Part shown: positions 26,278 through 37,300 of the stretch, piece by piece
Numbering within the stretch: position 1 is the first letter of the stretch
How the letters are laid out: each line of letters opens with the position of its first letter
Assembly (NCBI GenBank): GCA_020226215.1
Contig: CM035235.1
Span: 55,209,511-55,273,510 of the forward strand
DNA: 64,000 bases
Origin: Sindora glabra
Taxonomy: Eukaryota; Streptophyta; Magnoliopsida; Fabales; Fabaceae
Direction: 5' to 3'
Program-made: the position numbers and the translations under genes
Notes under the pieces: model-generated
Told to the model about the DNA's origin: nothing
The model's input: the letters and a program-made list of their open reading frames with translations, nothing else
Databases searched by the model: none

Positions 26278-26428
26278 TGGGAGAGACTTCGGTGCACCAA
26301 TTGTATGATGCACCAGTCTCTTTTGAAGGTCCAGATTTTCTGGATTGCGCAATACTGCGCAAGCTGAATGAAATCTAATGATTTTCAGACACTGGTGCAT
26401 CGTACACTGGTGTGTCTTAGAATTTTCC
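26278..26428. mobile_element. Foldback MITE, Mutator-like, third and more distant member
   Basis: The left arm around GGTGCACCAATTGTATGATG and the right arm around CATCGTACACTGGTGTGTCT are inverted copies, with a central GCGCAATACTGCGC palindrome. An 8-bp direct repeat, TTCTTTGA, flanks the unit (26270..26277 and 26429..26436); a ninth base differs (T against C). Length and target size are like the elements at 17380 and 34209, but the arm sequence is different, so the family link is tentative. Confidence 0.7.
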
Positions 26429-26436
26429 TTCTTTGA

Positions 26437-27102
26437 CAATTTGGTATCATTGTTTTCCAACATTGCAGTCAACGACCTATAAGCATGCCATGCGGAATTT
26501 AGAATTGGAGTTAGGTGAGCCAACGACAAGCTTGCCTGCGAAGAAACCCCTTTTTTCCTTAATATTTAACGAAATAGAAATGACAAATAAAATTTAAAAA
26601 ATAAAATAATTGTGTACTTAAAGATCATATACTGAAATTATAATTATTAAAAAATTAATAATTTCACTTTTAAAATTATAAGATATTGATAAAATAATTT
26701 TTAAATTAAAAAATAACTATCATTAATTTATTAAATTTAAAAATTATTTTTATAATTAATTATTATTTATTAAATTTTAAACACTTAATAATTTTATAAA
26801 AATATAATATTTTATTTTATTTTTTAAAATGTATTATATAGTTTAGAGGAGACCCATTTAGACAAAATGTATAAGTCAAAAGCACACCTTACTTTAATCC
26901 ATTCTTATCTTAATTAAGAATTTTCTGATATTTGCCGGTAAGTTTCAGCCTTTTTTTAACCATTTATTTTTTATAACAAAAATATTTAAATTACTTAATA
27001 TATATAATAATTAAAAATTAAATTTTAAATACAATAAAAGACATAAAACTTAAAAAAGGAAAAGATACAAAATCTTAAAAAAAAATCACTCCATATTACA
27101 TA
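26437..27102. other. AT-rich spacer
   Basis: Nothing identifiable. Confidence 0.4.
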
Positions 27103-28155
27103 GGGACATTTGATTTGTAGAATGTTATTTACATTCTTGGAAATTTTTTATGAGAATATTAAATTATCATATTTAGTTCAAAACTTTAAAAACTTACTCG
27201 AGAATGTAATATTTTTAAAAATATTTTAAAAGGCAATTTTTGCTCCAAATATTCCTATAAGATGAGGTAAGAATTTCAGATTCCTATAAAATAAAAATAT
27301 TTATATTAAAATAAAAATATAATTTTATTATTATTTTTTATATTCTAATTTATTCTAAAATTTTCTATTTTTTATTTTTCACTTTTAAATATTATTTTTT
27401 ATTTTTTATTTTTTATGATAAAAGGCATAATTATACTAAATAATTAAAAAAATAAATAAGTGATTTTAAATTCTAATTATATTAATTTATATAAAATCTT
27501 ATAACATTTTAAAAAATATATTCATAAAGTAACTTTAATCTATTAAATTTTAATTTGTCTGATTACATTAATTAATATTGCATATTCACATGTAATCTAT
27601 GTTTTTAAAATTTTCTCATTTACATAAAATTAAAATTAAAATTTATGAAATTTTTATAATTTTTAATGCCTTACAAAGTAAAAAAAATAAAATTTTTAAT
27701 ATGTAAGTCATGTAATATTAATATCTTGATATTAGAAATGATTTTTAATTTACTTATATAATTAATTAAACAAAAAATTCAAATTCAAATTTTTTAAAAT
27801 TTTAATATTTTATATGTTAAATTATTTATTATATTTTAATTGAAGATAACTCAAATTATTAATTTATTTGATCTTTAAAAGTCTTCATTCACTTATTTTT
27901 AATTAAATTTATAATTTATTATAATTTATAACAAAAAAATTAATAAAACTATTTTTTGAAAAAGTAATAAGGTCTTCAGAATATAAAGTGTGAATTAAAT
28001 ATGAGAATATAATATATATGAGAATTTGAAAAATATATTCTCAAGAATTTATATATTAAACCAAATATAGAAATATTACATTCTAAGGAATTATATACTT
28101 AAGAATTACATTCTTCAAAATGTGTACTTTTCTAAAAATGTAAATCTAAATGGCC
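27103..28155. mobile_element. Candidate TIR element, about 1.05 kb, non-coding
   Basis: The left end GGGACATTTGATTTGTAGAA and the reverse complement of the right end, GGGCCATTTAGATTTACATT, are similar, and subterminal GAATGTAAT-type motifs occur near both ends in opposite orientation. I could not find a convincing target-site duplication, so the superfamily is unassigned. Confidence 0.5.
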
Positions 28156-29031
28156 CACTAAAGTAAAGACTATATGCCATTTTAACCACTTGATTTTAGA
28201 ATAGCGTGCCTAAATTAACAATTGAAGAATTTATAATTTAATAAAATAATTAATTAAGTAAATGATTGGTGTTAATTTGAAGTTTTGTAATATGTTTAAG
28301 GGAGTGGTTTTTTAAGTTTTCAATATTAAAAATGGGCAAAATTTAATTACTCCAAAATTAAAAGGATAATTTACATTTTTCCCATTATTATGTATGCAAG
28401 GGAAGTACAAGTTTTCTCTATGATAGCTTTTTTTGTTTTTAATAATACAAAATCATTCGATTCATATGAAAAATAAGCTTTTGTAAAAAGTTAAATTTTT
28501 CAGAAAGTAATTTTTTATATGAATTTTTTAGAAACTGTTCAAAATCATTTAATTAACATTAAGGATGTGACATTTTTTAAAAAATAAATTTTTATATTTT
28601 TCTTAATTTAATTTTAAAATTTTTTGAAAAATATTAATAAAATAATTATTATATCCTATATATTATTAAAATATAAATTAATGAATTTTAATTTTTATTA
28701 ATTAAACTTAGTAAAGATAACTTTATCTTCATATCCATAAAAAATATAGAAAGTAAAATTTACCTAAAAAAAGGTGGGTAAGGAACTTTTTATATTATAT
28801 AGAAAATAGAACTTTTTAAAAAGTCTTATTTTTTCCATTTTATTGGATAATGTCCAACCAAATAAATTACTCTTATTTTATTTTTTAAAAAATAAAATTT
28901 CTTATATCATTGTTGCAAATCAAATCACTCCTAAAAATAGAAAATCAATTGACACATACATGTAAGTTTTGGGCCAAAGTTTTAAATTTGAACTTAAGGT
29001 ATACTTAGAAAGGGAATTAAAGTTTGAAAAA
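28156..29031. other. AT-rich DNA with probable old repeat fragments
   Basis: No coding frame. Text at 28420..28870 resembles the family of TIR elements at 30775 in composition and in AAAAGTTATTTTTTA-type motifs, but its limits are unclear. Confidence 0.35.
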
Positions 29032-29042
29032 TAATATCACAT

Positions 29043-29824
29043 TTGGTTGCATACAAATTTAACCTCAAATCAATTAAGTTACAATAATCCAATTAAATGG
29101 GCCACAATTTTTGCATTTGCCCTTTGGAATATATGACTTTTCAGAAACAAAAAATTGTTTGCAAACCACTAAGGTAGTATTGATTTAAAAGCCACTACTT
29201 TAAGTAAAGCTTATAAATATTAGGTTGTTAAGACAATCCCAAATCAACCACTTAATAAACAGGTGGTAAATGTTAGGTAGAATCCTTCTCCTTTGGACTA
29301 TTACAAATTGAATACAGATGAAGCATCCAAAGGTAACCTAGAGCCAGCTGCTGGTGCTGCAACTATACAAGCTTGGTTAGGCAATTGGGTTATGAGTTAT
29401 TCAAGGGAATTAGGAAAATGTTTAAATTCTATGACTGAGCTAATGGATTTAAGAGACGGTTTGTATTTAGCCAAGAATAAAAGCTTCTTTTCAATTGTGA
29501 TTAAATTAGATGTTCTTTTAGTTATCATGTCTTTAAGTAATCATGCTACTAATCCTTCTTCTGGTTCTGCTAGCTTGGTTGAGGAGTGTAGAGAGCTTTT
29601 TCAATAACTGACTAATCCACAAATCAATCATGTGTATAGAGAAGTTAACCAAATCGTTGATTTTGTTGCTAGGCATATTGTATATAGTAGTAATATGTTA
29701 AACATTTTGTTATCTCCTCCGGTAGGAGCTTTTGTTTTCTTAGACTATGATAGAAGGAACATATTCCTAAACTTACATAGTTTTGTTGTTTTTTAATATA
29801 TTTCCTTTCTCTACCAAAAAAAAG
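29043..29824 (+). mobile_element. 5'-truncated LINE fragment with RNase H-like 3' end
   Basis: An 11-bp direct repeat, TAATATCACAT, lies just outside both ends (29032..29042 and 29825..29835). The 3' end is a short A-rich tail. The interior, read on the plus strand with breaks, gives a tryptophan/asparagine-rich stretch (FRNKKLFANH), then ATTLSKAYKY, then an RNase H-like domain, the usual order at the 3' end of plant non-LTR retrotransposons carrying a C-terminal RNase H. The reverse transcriptase and ORF1 are missing, as expected for 5' truncation at insertion. Confidence 0.85.
29293..29770 (+). pseudogene. LINE-derived RNase H-like domain, decayed
   Basis: The frame from the in-frame methionine codon near 29293 reads DYYKLNTDEASKGN, where the first catalytic aspartate sits in the LNTD motif. 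It continues with LGNWVMSYSRELGKCLNSMT, then ELMDLRDGLYLAKNKSF, then a VEECRELFQ end. A stop follows at 29605..29607, after which INHVYREVNQIVDFVAR continues in frame, matching the HVxREANxxAD signature of RNase H in these elements. The third acidic site region reads KLDVLL where family members usually have ExD. Two in-frame changes and the stop mark it as a dead copy. Confidence 0.8.
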
Positions 29825-29835
29825 TAATATCACAT

Positions 29836-30770
29836 GTTTGGAATGCCAACTTCATAATAGTTTTTTGTATTTGAATAATTATTTAGATATACATGTAAGT
29901 TAATGATTGAATTTCTTTTTCTTTTTGAAACAAAAGCAAGTAAGTTATGGTTTTCATCACAACTAATAGACAATTAAGTTGATCTTATAACTTCTAAATT
30001 AATTACTTTTAATTCCGACTTCCCCAAATAAAACCCCATATTATAATTTCAATTAGATTTTATTACATAATTCTTATATCTAGTTAACTTTATAACAAAT
30101 GATTGTATTAATTTATTCACAAATTTGGATTTTCCCTTTTTTTGGTTATTTTTCTATTATATTAGAAAGATTGACACAAATTTTAATGCAATGAAATTCA
30201 TATTTTTATATATATTTGATAGGATTCACAAAAAAAAAATTATATTCACCTCTTTTTAATGTAATAAAAAAATTTGAAGAAATAAGAGATCTGCCATTGT
30301 ATTTCGAGAATTCAGAATAACCGCCAATTTTTTCTATTTCGTAGTTCATTGTTCTAGATTTGGTTTTATTAAATGATTTAAAAAGTGGGCGCAACCTCAT
30401 ATATGATCAGTCATGGTGAAGGTTAAAAAAATTGACCCAAAAGGAATGAAAAGAAATTAAAAAAAAAAACTAAATCTTATCTCTTCAACATATATGATCA
30501 TTCATGGTAGAAATTAGATAGACTAGAAATTGTTTAATTCAAACGTCGAATTTAAATATTCAACTACTATTACTCCACCAATATAATATTGAATGCCAAA
30601 ATAATAATGTCAAATGTGAATGCGTATATTTGCAAAGTTTTATCTAGAATTTTTAAATCAAATTCCTCTATAGTATAAAAATTATACTTTAGAAAGTAAA
30701 ATAAAATGTTACTATTCTTAATAATCAATGAATCAACATTTAATTAATAATAATGAAAAAAAAATTTAAT
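29836..30770. other. AT-rich spacer
   Basis: No supported feature. The 64-codon minus frame at 30206..30400 has no domain. Confidence 0.4.
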
Positions 30771-30774
30771 TTAT

Positions 30775-31228
30775 GAGGTCGTTTAGTTTACCTCAATAGT
30801 ATGAGAAGTTTTATTTTTCAGGAAATAAAAAATTGATGAGTTACTTAATTGACCATTATCTCACAAAATAGAACTTCCTACAAAATATAAGAAGTCACTT
30901 ACCCACGTCTCCGTAGGTAAATTCTATTTTTTATGTTATTTATAAATGTAATGATAAAATTATCCTCATTAAATTTAATTAATAACAATTAAAATTTATT
31001 ATTTTATACTATAATAATAGTAGAAATATAATAGTCATTTTATTAATATTTCATAATATATTCAAAGTTGAACCAAACAAGATATGAAAAGTTACTTTTT
31101 AGGAAGTGGCATTTCTTATATATCAACCAAATAATTTTGAGTATTTTTTAGAAAATTCATATAAAAAGTTATTTTTTAAAAAATTTAATTTACTATAAGA
31201 AATTACTTTCTATGTAAATTAAACACTC
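30775..31228. mobile_element. Candidate small TIR element
   Basis: The left end GAGGTCGTTTAGTTTACCTC and the reverse complement of the right end, GAGTGTTTAATTTACATAGA, are similar. A direct TTAT lies immediately outside both ends (30771..30774 and 31229..31232), compatible with a TTA-type target. It is non-coding. Confidence 0.55.
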
Positions 31229-31329
31229 TTATATCTACTATTTTTTAAAGTGCATTTTGCACTTTTACTTTGAAAAACCCCAATGGAGATCTTTCTTGTA
31301 AAACACTTCAAGATTTGGTCTATAAAAAT

Positions 31330-31531
31330 AATGCATTCTGTTTGTTCTCAAACCTCGTTTTCCCTTGTTCAAAAACGCGCTAGGCAGTTAATGGCACCAC
31401 CAACGTCTGCAATCCAAAGTAGCCTCGGTCCTACAAGGTCGCCGCCGCTGTCAAGAGGTGGAAATCTCTCCAGCCCACCGCCGATAAAGATACCCCACTG
31501 CAAAGTAAAAATGTACATAGTTCGAAGTTGA
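31330..31531 (+). pseudogene. Diverged second copy of the small proline-rich ORF
   Basis: From the ATG at 31330 the frame reads MHSVCSQTSFSLVQKRARQL, then SSLGPTRSPPLSRGGNLSSP and PPIKIPHCK. The middle matches the ORF at 12139 in the pattern SSLxPTRxPPxxRxGNLxxPPP, and the CCCCACTGC stretch before the end is shared at the DNA level. The C-terminus differs because a few bases are missing or changed after CCCCACTGC, so the frame runs on to an unrelated end. An in-frame ATG upstream at 31283 would add 16 residues with no counterpart in the first copy. AT-rich sequence that may be an insertion follows at 31505..31915. It may be a decayed duplicate or a diverged functional copy. Confidence 0.45.
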
Positions 31532-33150
31532 ATTTCAAGTTGAACTTTTCATGTACAATTATATAAAATAGTCCAAATTCAACAAATTCAGTTTTGAAAA
31601 AATTTGATTCGATCTAGTTCAATTAAAATTATATATGACTTAAAAGAAAGTTCAATTATTTTTATTTTTATTATTATTTTAAATAAAAATATATGAGTAA
31701 AATATTTAAATATATAAAATATATTTAATTATATTAAATTAAATATTTTTATATTCAAAATAATTAGATATAATTATTTTTTATAATATATAATTATATT
31801 AAAAAAATTATATAATTGGATTGAATCAAGCCAACTTTTTTCACATAATCATGATAAAAAAAAATTAATAAATATTTAAACTATAAAAAAATTTTAAATT
31901 CTACATATTTTCTAGCACGGATGGCCGATTCATGTACATGTCTACCGCTCGGGCCTTTTCCATCCAACTCTCAAGTAACGTCTTTATCCGTTTCTACCTT
32001 TTTCACCGTCTGTTCATCAATTTTGTCATCAACCCACCGCCTCATCCATAAATAAGAGGAAGTTGCTTTAAATTTCATGTAAGTTATTTCTATTTAAGTT
32101 AGAAGAGAATAGTAGTTTTGTTCTTAAACAATCACATGAATGAAAAACTTATTTTAAATTTTATAAAATTAAATTTTTATTAATTTTATCTTTAGCTAAA
32201 AATTTATATTAATTTGACTTTTATAAGATTAAAAACTCTTAAATTTTAATCCTTCTATATAGTAATTTAGTATTCTATACTAAAATTTAAAAATTTTAAA
32301 TTTAATAAAAAATAAATTAATATTAATTAGAGATAAAATTGATAAAAATTTAATTTTATAGGAATTGAAATAGGATTTTAATTTTATTACTATGGAAGTT
32401 ATGATGTGCTTGTAGATTGTTGATATATGTATAAGTAAGAAGTTTTCATTTTTTGTATATATTTTCTTCTGCATTTTATTTCATTTTTTTTGTTCAATCT
32501 CCTATTCCACGTTACTATATCACAAATATCATGCAATGGTGTTTCCCCGAACCAAGAAGGTGGCAGCATTTTTCCTTTTTTTTTTATTTGTTATCATTTT
32601 TTTTTTTTTGTCTCAAGGTGGTGGTATACAGAAGAGAAAAACAAGAAATATTTGGGCTTCGATGTCCTTAAGGTCTAATTCATATTTCGAAAGCCCGTGA
32701 AGTCTGTCCATTACAGGCCCAATTCTCTTTCTCTTTTTTCATTTTTTCCTCTTACAGGGAGAGAAGGTACGACGTTTTCCGGTCGCGTCTTGTAGAAAAC
32801 AAAGAGCGGGAGGAAGGAAATGGAAATCGTTGTGGTACTGTGTTTTTCTGGAATTCAACCGCAAGCAAGAGTAATGTTGGTATGCTTCTTGCCTTTTTTT
32901 TTTTTTTTTTAAATAGTAAAAATGTTAATTTACTTTATGTAAGGTGTAAACATTGCAGATATTAAACTTTAAACAGAAAGTTTGAGAAGTAACCCCCCCA
33001 AATTAGTTTAGAAAACATGTACAAGCTATATAAGAATTTTTTCAAAGCTTCTTCTATATCAACTAAAAAAAATGGATGTAACATCTATCGAACAATTTTA
33101 AATTGTCTACTCAACTATAAAATATTATAGTTTGACTTTGTCCACTTTTA
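31532..33150. other. 3' flank of the second small ORF and a GC-richer segment
   Basis: 31505..31915 is AT-rich and looks inserted. 31915..32050 and 32690..32880 are GC-richer. The latter contains GAAGTCTGTCC, similar to GAAGCCTGTCC near 13360, suggesting it is part of the duplicated segment. A short frame at 32819..32878 (20 codons) ends at a GTATGC donor-like site, but no downstream exon was found. Confidence 0.3.
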
Positions 33151-33868
33151 GCCTTATTTGATAATTAATTGATAGTTGTAACAGTTAATTGATTTAATCA
33201 ACTATCAATTGATAGTTTATTGTGTTAACTAATTTAATCAACTAATTGTATTAACTGTTTAAATAAAAATATTTGATAAAATCAGTTATTTATAATTAGT
33301 TGTTTGTATGTAAAATGACAAGTAAGGATATAATTATATTTTATTTTAATAGTACTTTAATATTTTAAATTATTTAACAGATTAAATTTTTTAAATAATA
33401 TATTATTATAATTTATTATATATTATTTTTTAAAAAATTAAATTAATATAATTTTTATAGTTACTAAATATTTAAAGAAATTAATAATTATAATTATTTA
33501 ATTTTTATTTATTTCCCATAGCAATAGATCATGAAAAAGAAAAAAAAATAAAACCCATGAGCATAGGATGCAAAATGCTGAATTGCTGAAGTTCTTCTTT
33601 GTTTAAAACAAATCGGGAAACATGCAGTAACCAAAGGACGAACTAGAAAATGAAAAAAATTATTGAAGATGATTTAGTCTTTTCATAAATTTATCAACTA
33701 ACAGCTGAAATAATACACTACAAGTTTCAGCATTTTAAAAAATAATTGATTTGAGGCAATTAAGTGTTTGAATCAGTTATTTACCAAACATAAAAATAAC
33801 TGCTTTTGATAGTCAACCATCCAACCAACAATCAAAAGCTGTTTAAATAACTATCCACCAAACAAGCC
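33151..33868. mobile_element. Tourist-like element, second family, copy 1
   Basis: The left end GCCTTATTTGATAATTAATT and the reverse complement of the right end, GGCTTGTTTGGTGGATAGTT, are imperfect inverted repeats. TTA precedes the left end and TTC follows the right end, so the target duplication is imperfect by one base. Internal repeats of ATCAACTATCAATTGATAG occur near the left end. It is non-coding. The interior matches the region starting at 46118. Confidence 0.55.
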
Positions 33869-34061
33869 TTCTATCTTTCTGTCTCGGGCTTGATTTCTTA
33901 TCTTCCCTGTTTGGATACTTGAATTCCCTTTTGAAGCATTGAGTTTTGTTTCTCTAGGGCTACATTTCAGATCCCAAATTTGATCGTCTATTTCAACTCA
34001 TTTTTCTATAGTAACGATAAATTGAATCATTTCTGTCAAAATTTTTTATAAATTCAAAAGG

Positions 34062-34063
<2 letters not shown>

Positions 34064-34113
<50 letters not shown>
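34064..34113. repeat. (TA)n microsatellite
   Basis: About 24 TA units. Confidence 0.95.
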
Positions 34114-34115
<2 letters not shown>

Positions 34116-34208
34116 GAGAGCAAATGAGAAGTGAAAAAGGAAGAGTAAAAACAATATTACCCTTTCTTACTTTAAGAGTGTGTTTGATGATGAGGATGAT
34201 AATAAAAT

Positions 34209-34371
34209 GGGGAATTCTATGTTACTCCCGTGGGTTCCAAACCCACGAGGATGTGATTAAATTTAAGTCATTAGATGAGTTGACCAAGCCAATGGCCTCA
34301 CTCATCTAATAGCTTGTATTTTGCTACATACCCATGGGTTTGGAACCCATAGGGGTAACATAAAAAGTACC
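34209..34371. mobile_element. Foldback MITE, Mutator-like, copy 2
   Basis: The left arm TATGTTACTCCCGTGGGTTC pairs with the right arm around GGGTTTGGAACCCATAGGGG and GTAACATA, and an inner TTAGATGAG / CTCATCTAA pair closes the stem. A perfect 9-bp direct repeat, TAATAAAAT, flanks it (34200..34208 and 34372..34380). The right half shares AGCTTGTATTTTGCTACA with the ACTTGTATTTTGCCACA block of the element at 17380, and both have a TTTGG(A/T)(A/G)CC-type core and GTAC/GTAAC ends. It is non-coding. Confidence 0.88.
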
Positions 34372-34380
34372 TAATAAAAT

Positions 34381-37300
34381 ATGAAAAGAAATAAAAAACT
34401 AAAAATTTAGTTTATTTTTTGGATAATAATCCTTCTTCTTCCGCCCATCATCTTCAATTCAAATATATCATAAATATAAAAATTCAAATTTGATTATATA
34501 TTTTATATCATCAATAAATAAAAAATATATTATTAAATAATAATAATAATAATTAAAAAAATTTAATGCTAATAAAAGTATTTTAATAGTTATTTATTAA
34601 TATAATAATACATAAATAAGTAATAATATAAAATTGATTTATACTAATAACAAATTAAATTTAAATTTTAAATATAATACCATGATATCAATATACTCTC
34701 ATTTCTGTTGTCAAGGAGAAAAGGCAGAGATCATAATTCTAAGGTGAGCTTGGTAACAATGAATATAATTCATTTATGCATCGGATGCAACTTCTAGTTT
34801 AGAAGCAGCTTAAAAACAGGCGTACATGAGCTGAGTCTGTGCGTACTGAATTTAAACAACTGTATGGCAGCCGATGGATCAATTTCTTTTTAATTTTTCA
34901 GAATTATTGGATCAACATCTTCTTCTTTTTTTTCCCCTAACTACATTATACACATTTTTTCTATAAAAATCAATCTCACCCCACTTAAACTCAAATGGCA
35001 CCTTGTTCTAAAATATTGGATCCTTTTTTTAGAATTTGACTCAATTGTTCAAAAGGAATTTTGAAAAAGGGATTAGGCCTTAGACTTGTCCAATCCATCT
35101 TAGAATAAAAAATAGACCATGCAACAATAGGCCCGTTTTGGCACGTCAGTACAGATCGGGCTAGGTATATTGCATATACATATACTTTGCTGAAAATCTT
35201 ATTTTTTATTTCCACAAGGCACCAAATTTGCTCTTTAACATCATATTAGTTTCAATTTTTTCCCCAGCTCATTACATAGAACTCAATTTTTAGTGTAAGA
35301 ATACGGTGTTCAATGCACATTCCGTGTCTTGAAGGATTAGACAGAGTTAAAATTTGATCCAGTGTCAATATAAAATATTTTATACTATTATTAGATGAAA
35401 AAAAATACATATCATTAAGTAAGAAATAGTATTTTAAAGTTTTTAATAATAATATAAAATTTTAATAATTTATTATTCATACAATAATATATGAATAAAT
35501 GATAATATAGAACTAATTTATATTAATCGCAGCTTTAATTTAAATCATTAGACATAAAACTATCAACAAACTGCAAGCAATATATGCAATTGTTTAGACC
35601 GAAGAATAATAGTCAATTAATGTTGACACATTTATCAAGACTTTGGAGGTAATTAGTAATATTTTTGAGATATAAAGTTGTGATTTGTAGATTTTCAAAA
35701 TTTAAAGAATAGTTTGTTATTAAATGAAACTTCGAGGATTTAAAGTGTACTGTTTCTCTTATAATAATAAAATGACATATCATTGAATTGGAAAAAAAAT
35801 TTATACGTAACTTTTTTTTTTCTCACTTGTAGAATTCCTATAGATGTATTATTTTATAATTAAACTCTAAAGAGTGGGAATAAAATGTGGGATAAGACTT
35901 AAGCAACAGATTTAATTCCTACGGACTTTAAGAGCTCACGTTAGGAGGTCAAGTCAAAAGGAATTTCCTAGGGAATCCCTAATCCTAGTGATTGATTAAC
36001 CTTTGACTCATCAAAGGAGATAAATATGTGGTTTTGTGCACAAACTGATCGGAACGCCAACTCCTCCCTGATAATTTGCTTAGTTTGCAGAATTTGTAAA
36101 TTGAGTCTATGCCAGATAATTTTGGGCCATAATTGGTGTAACTTGTTAACTATGTAGATTGACCCAAAAGAAGTTGAAGGTTGCTTAAACTTAAACAAAT
36201 TATGCCACTAGCTTGTGGTCAATGCGGAGAGCCCAAAATTTTTAAAATCATAAAAAGAAAATGATCAAATTAATCCCTGAAATTATATGTTATGTCAAAT
36301 TTTTTCTGAAGGATTATTTTAGATCAACTAATTAAAATTTTAAAGGGAATTTAATGTAACATATTTTTTTAAAAAAATAAATTTGATATAGAAATTAAAA
36401 AAAATTATACTTATATAATATAAAGTAAATTTTTAAAGAAAATCCAATATAATTTATAATTTTTAAGGATTAATTTGGTAGTTTATTCAGTTATATATTA
36501 ATATTATGCAATTCACCCTTGTAGTTGTGCAACACTGCAAGTTTATAGTTGTGGGGTGTGGCGTATTCTCAAGTCATCTGCATACCTTTCATTTTTCCGT
36601 CGCATTTGGAAAAAAAAATTTATATCCTTTTTATTTATCATTTTAAAAATTTAATGAAATATTAAAATTTTATTTTATTCTATTTTAACTAATAAATATT
36701 TTATTATTTTACACATTTATTTAGGAATATTTTAAAAAATATTTTATTATATTTTTTTATATTTTTAACTATCTTGAATTTTGTGTATAAAATAAAAGAT
36801 GAAATAAATTAAAGAATAATTTTGAAAAGCTTCATAAAAATAAATAAATAAATTTTTTAATTTTTGTAAAAATAATTAAATGATATAAATAATAATAATG
36901 AAAGTAATATTCCAATTTAGGGTTTTCCGCTAGGAAGCACCAGAAGCTTCTGGGACCGTTCTCTTATCCTTCTCATTTCAGATTCCGATCAATCAGATTC
37001 ACTTTTGGCATTGTGTATTGTACATCACTTTTTTGGTGATATATACTTACCCCACTGAATTGATCATCATAATTTAATTAATTTTAACTGAAATTCATTA
37101 CTATTTTAAAATTAATTGAATCATAATCATGATTTAATGATATAAATTTACATAACTAGAAAAGCAGCGCTCAATAAATTTTTCCTTCTCTCTATCTCTA
37201 CTCTAATTGCTTCAGGCATTCACACACTCCCTCTTCCTTTTTCTTAAATTCATTCCGCAAGCTTCACGCCTTCAACTGGCCTAATGGGTAATGGGTTTTC

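Noticed and set aside
32819..32878. A possible 20-codon first exon ending at a GTATGC donor
   Set aside because: No downstream exon with a matching phase was found on the plus strand for several kilobases.
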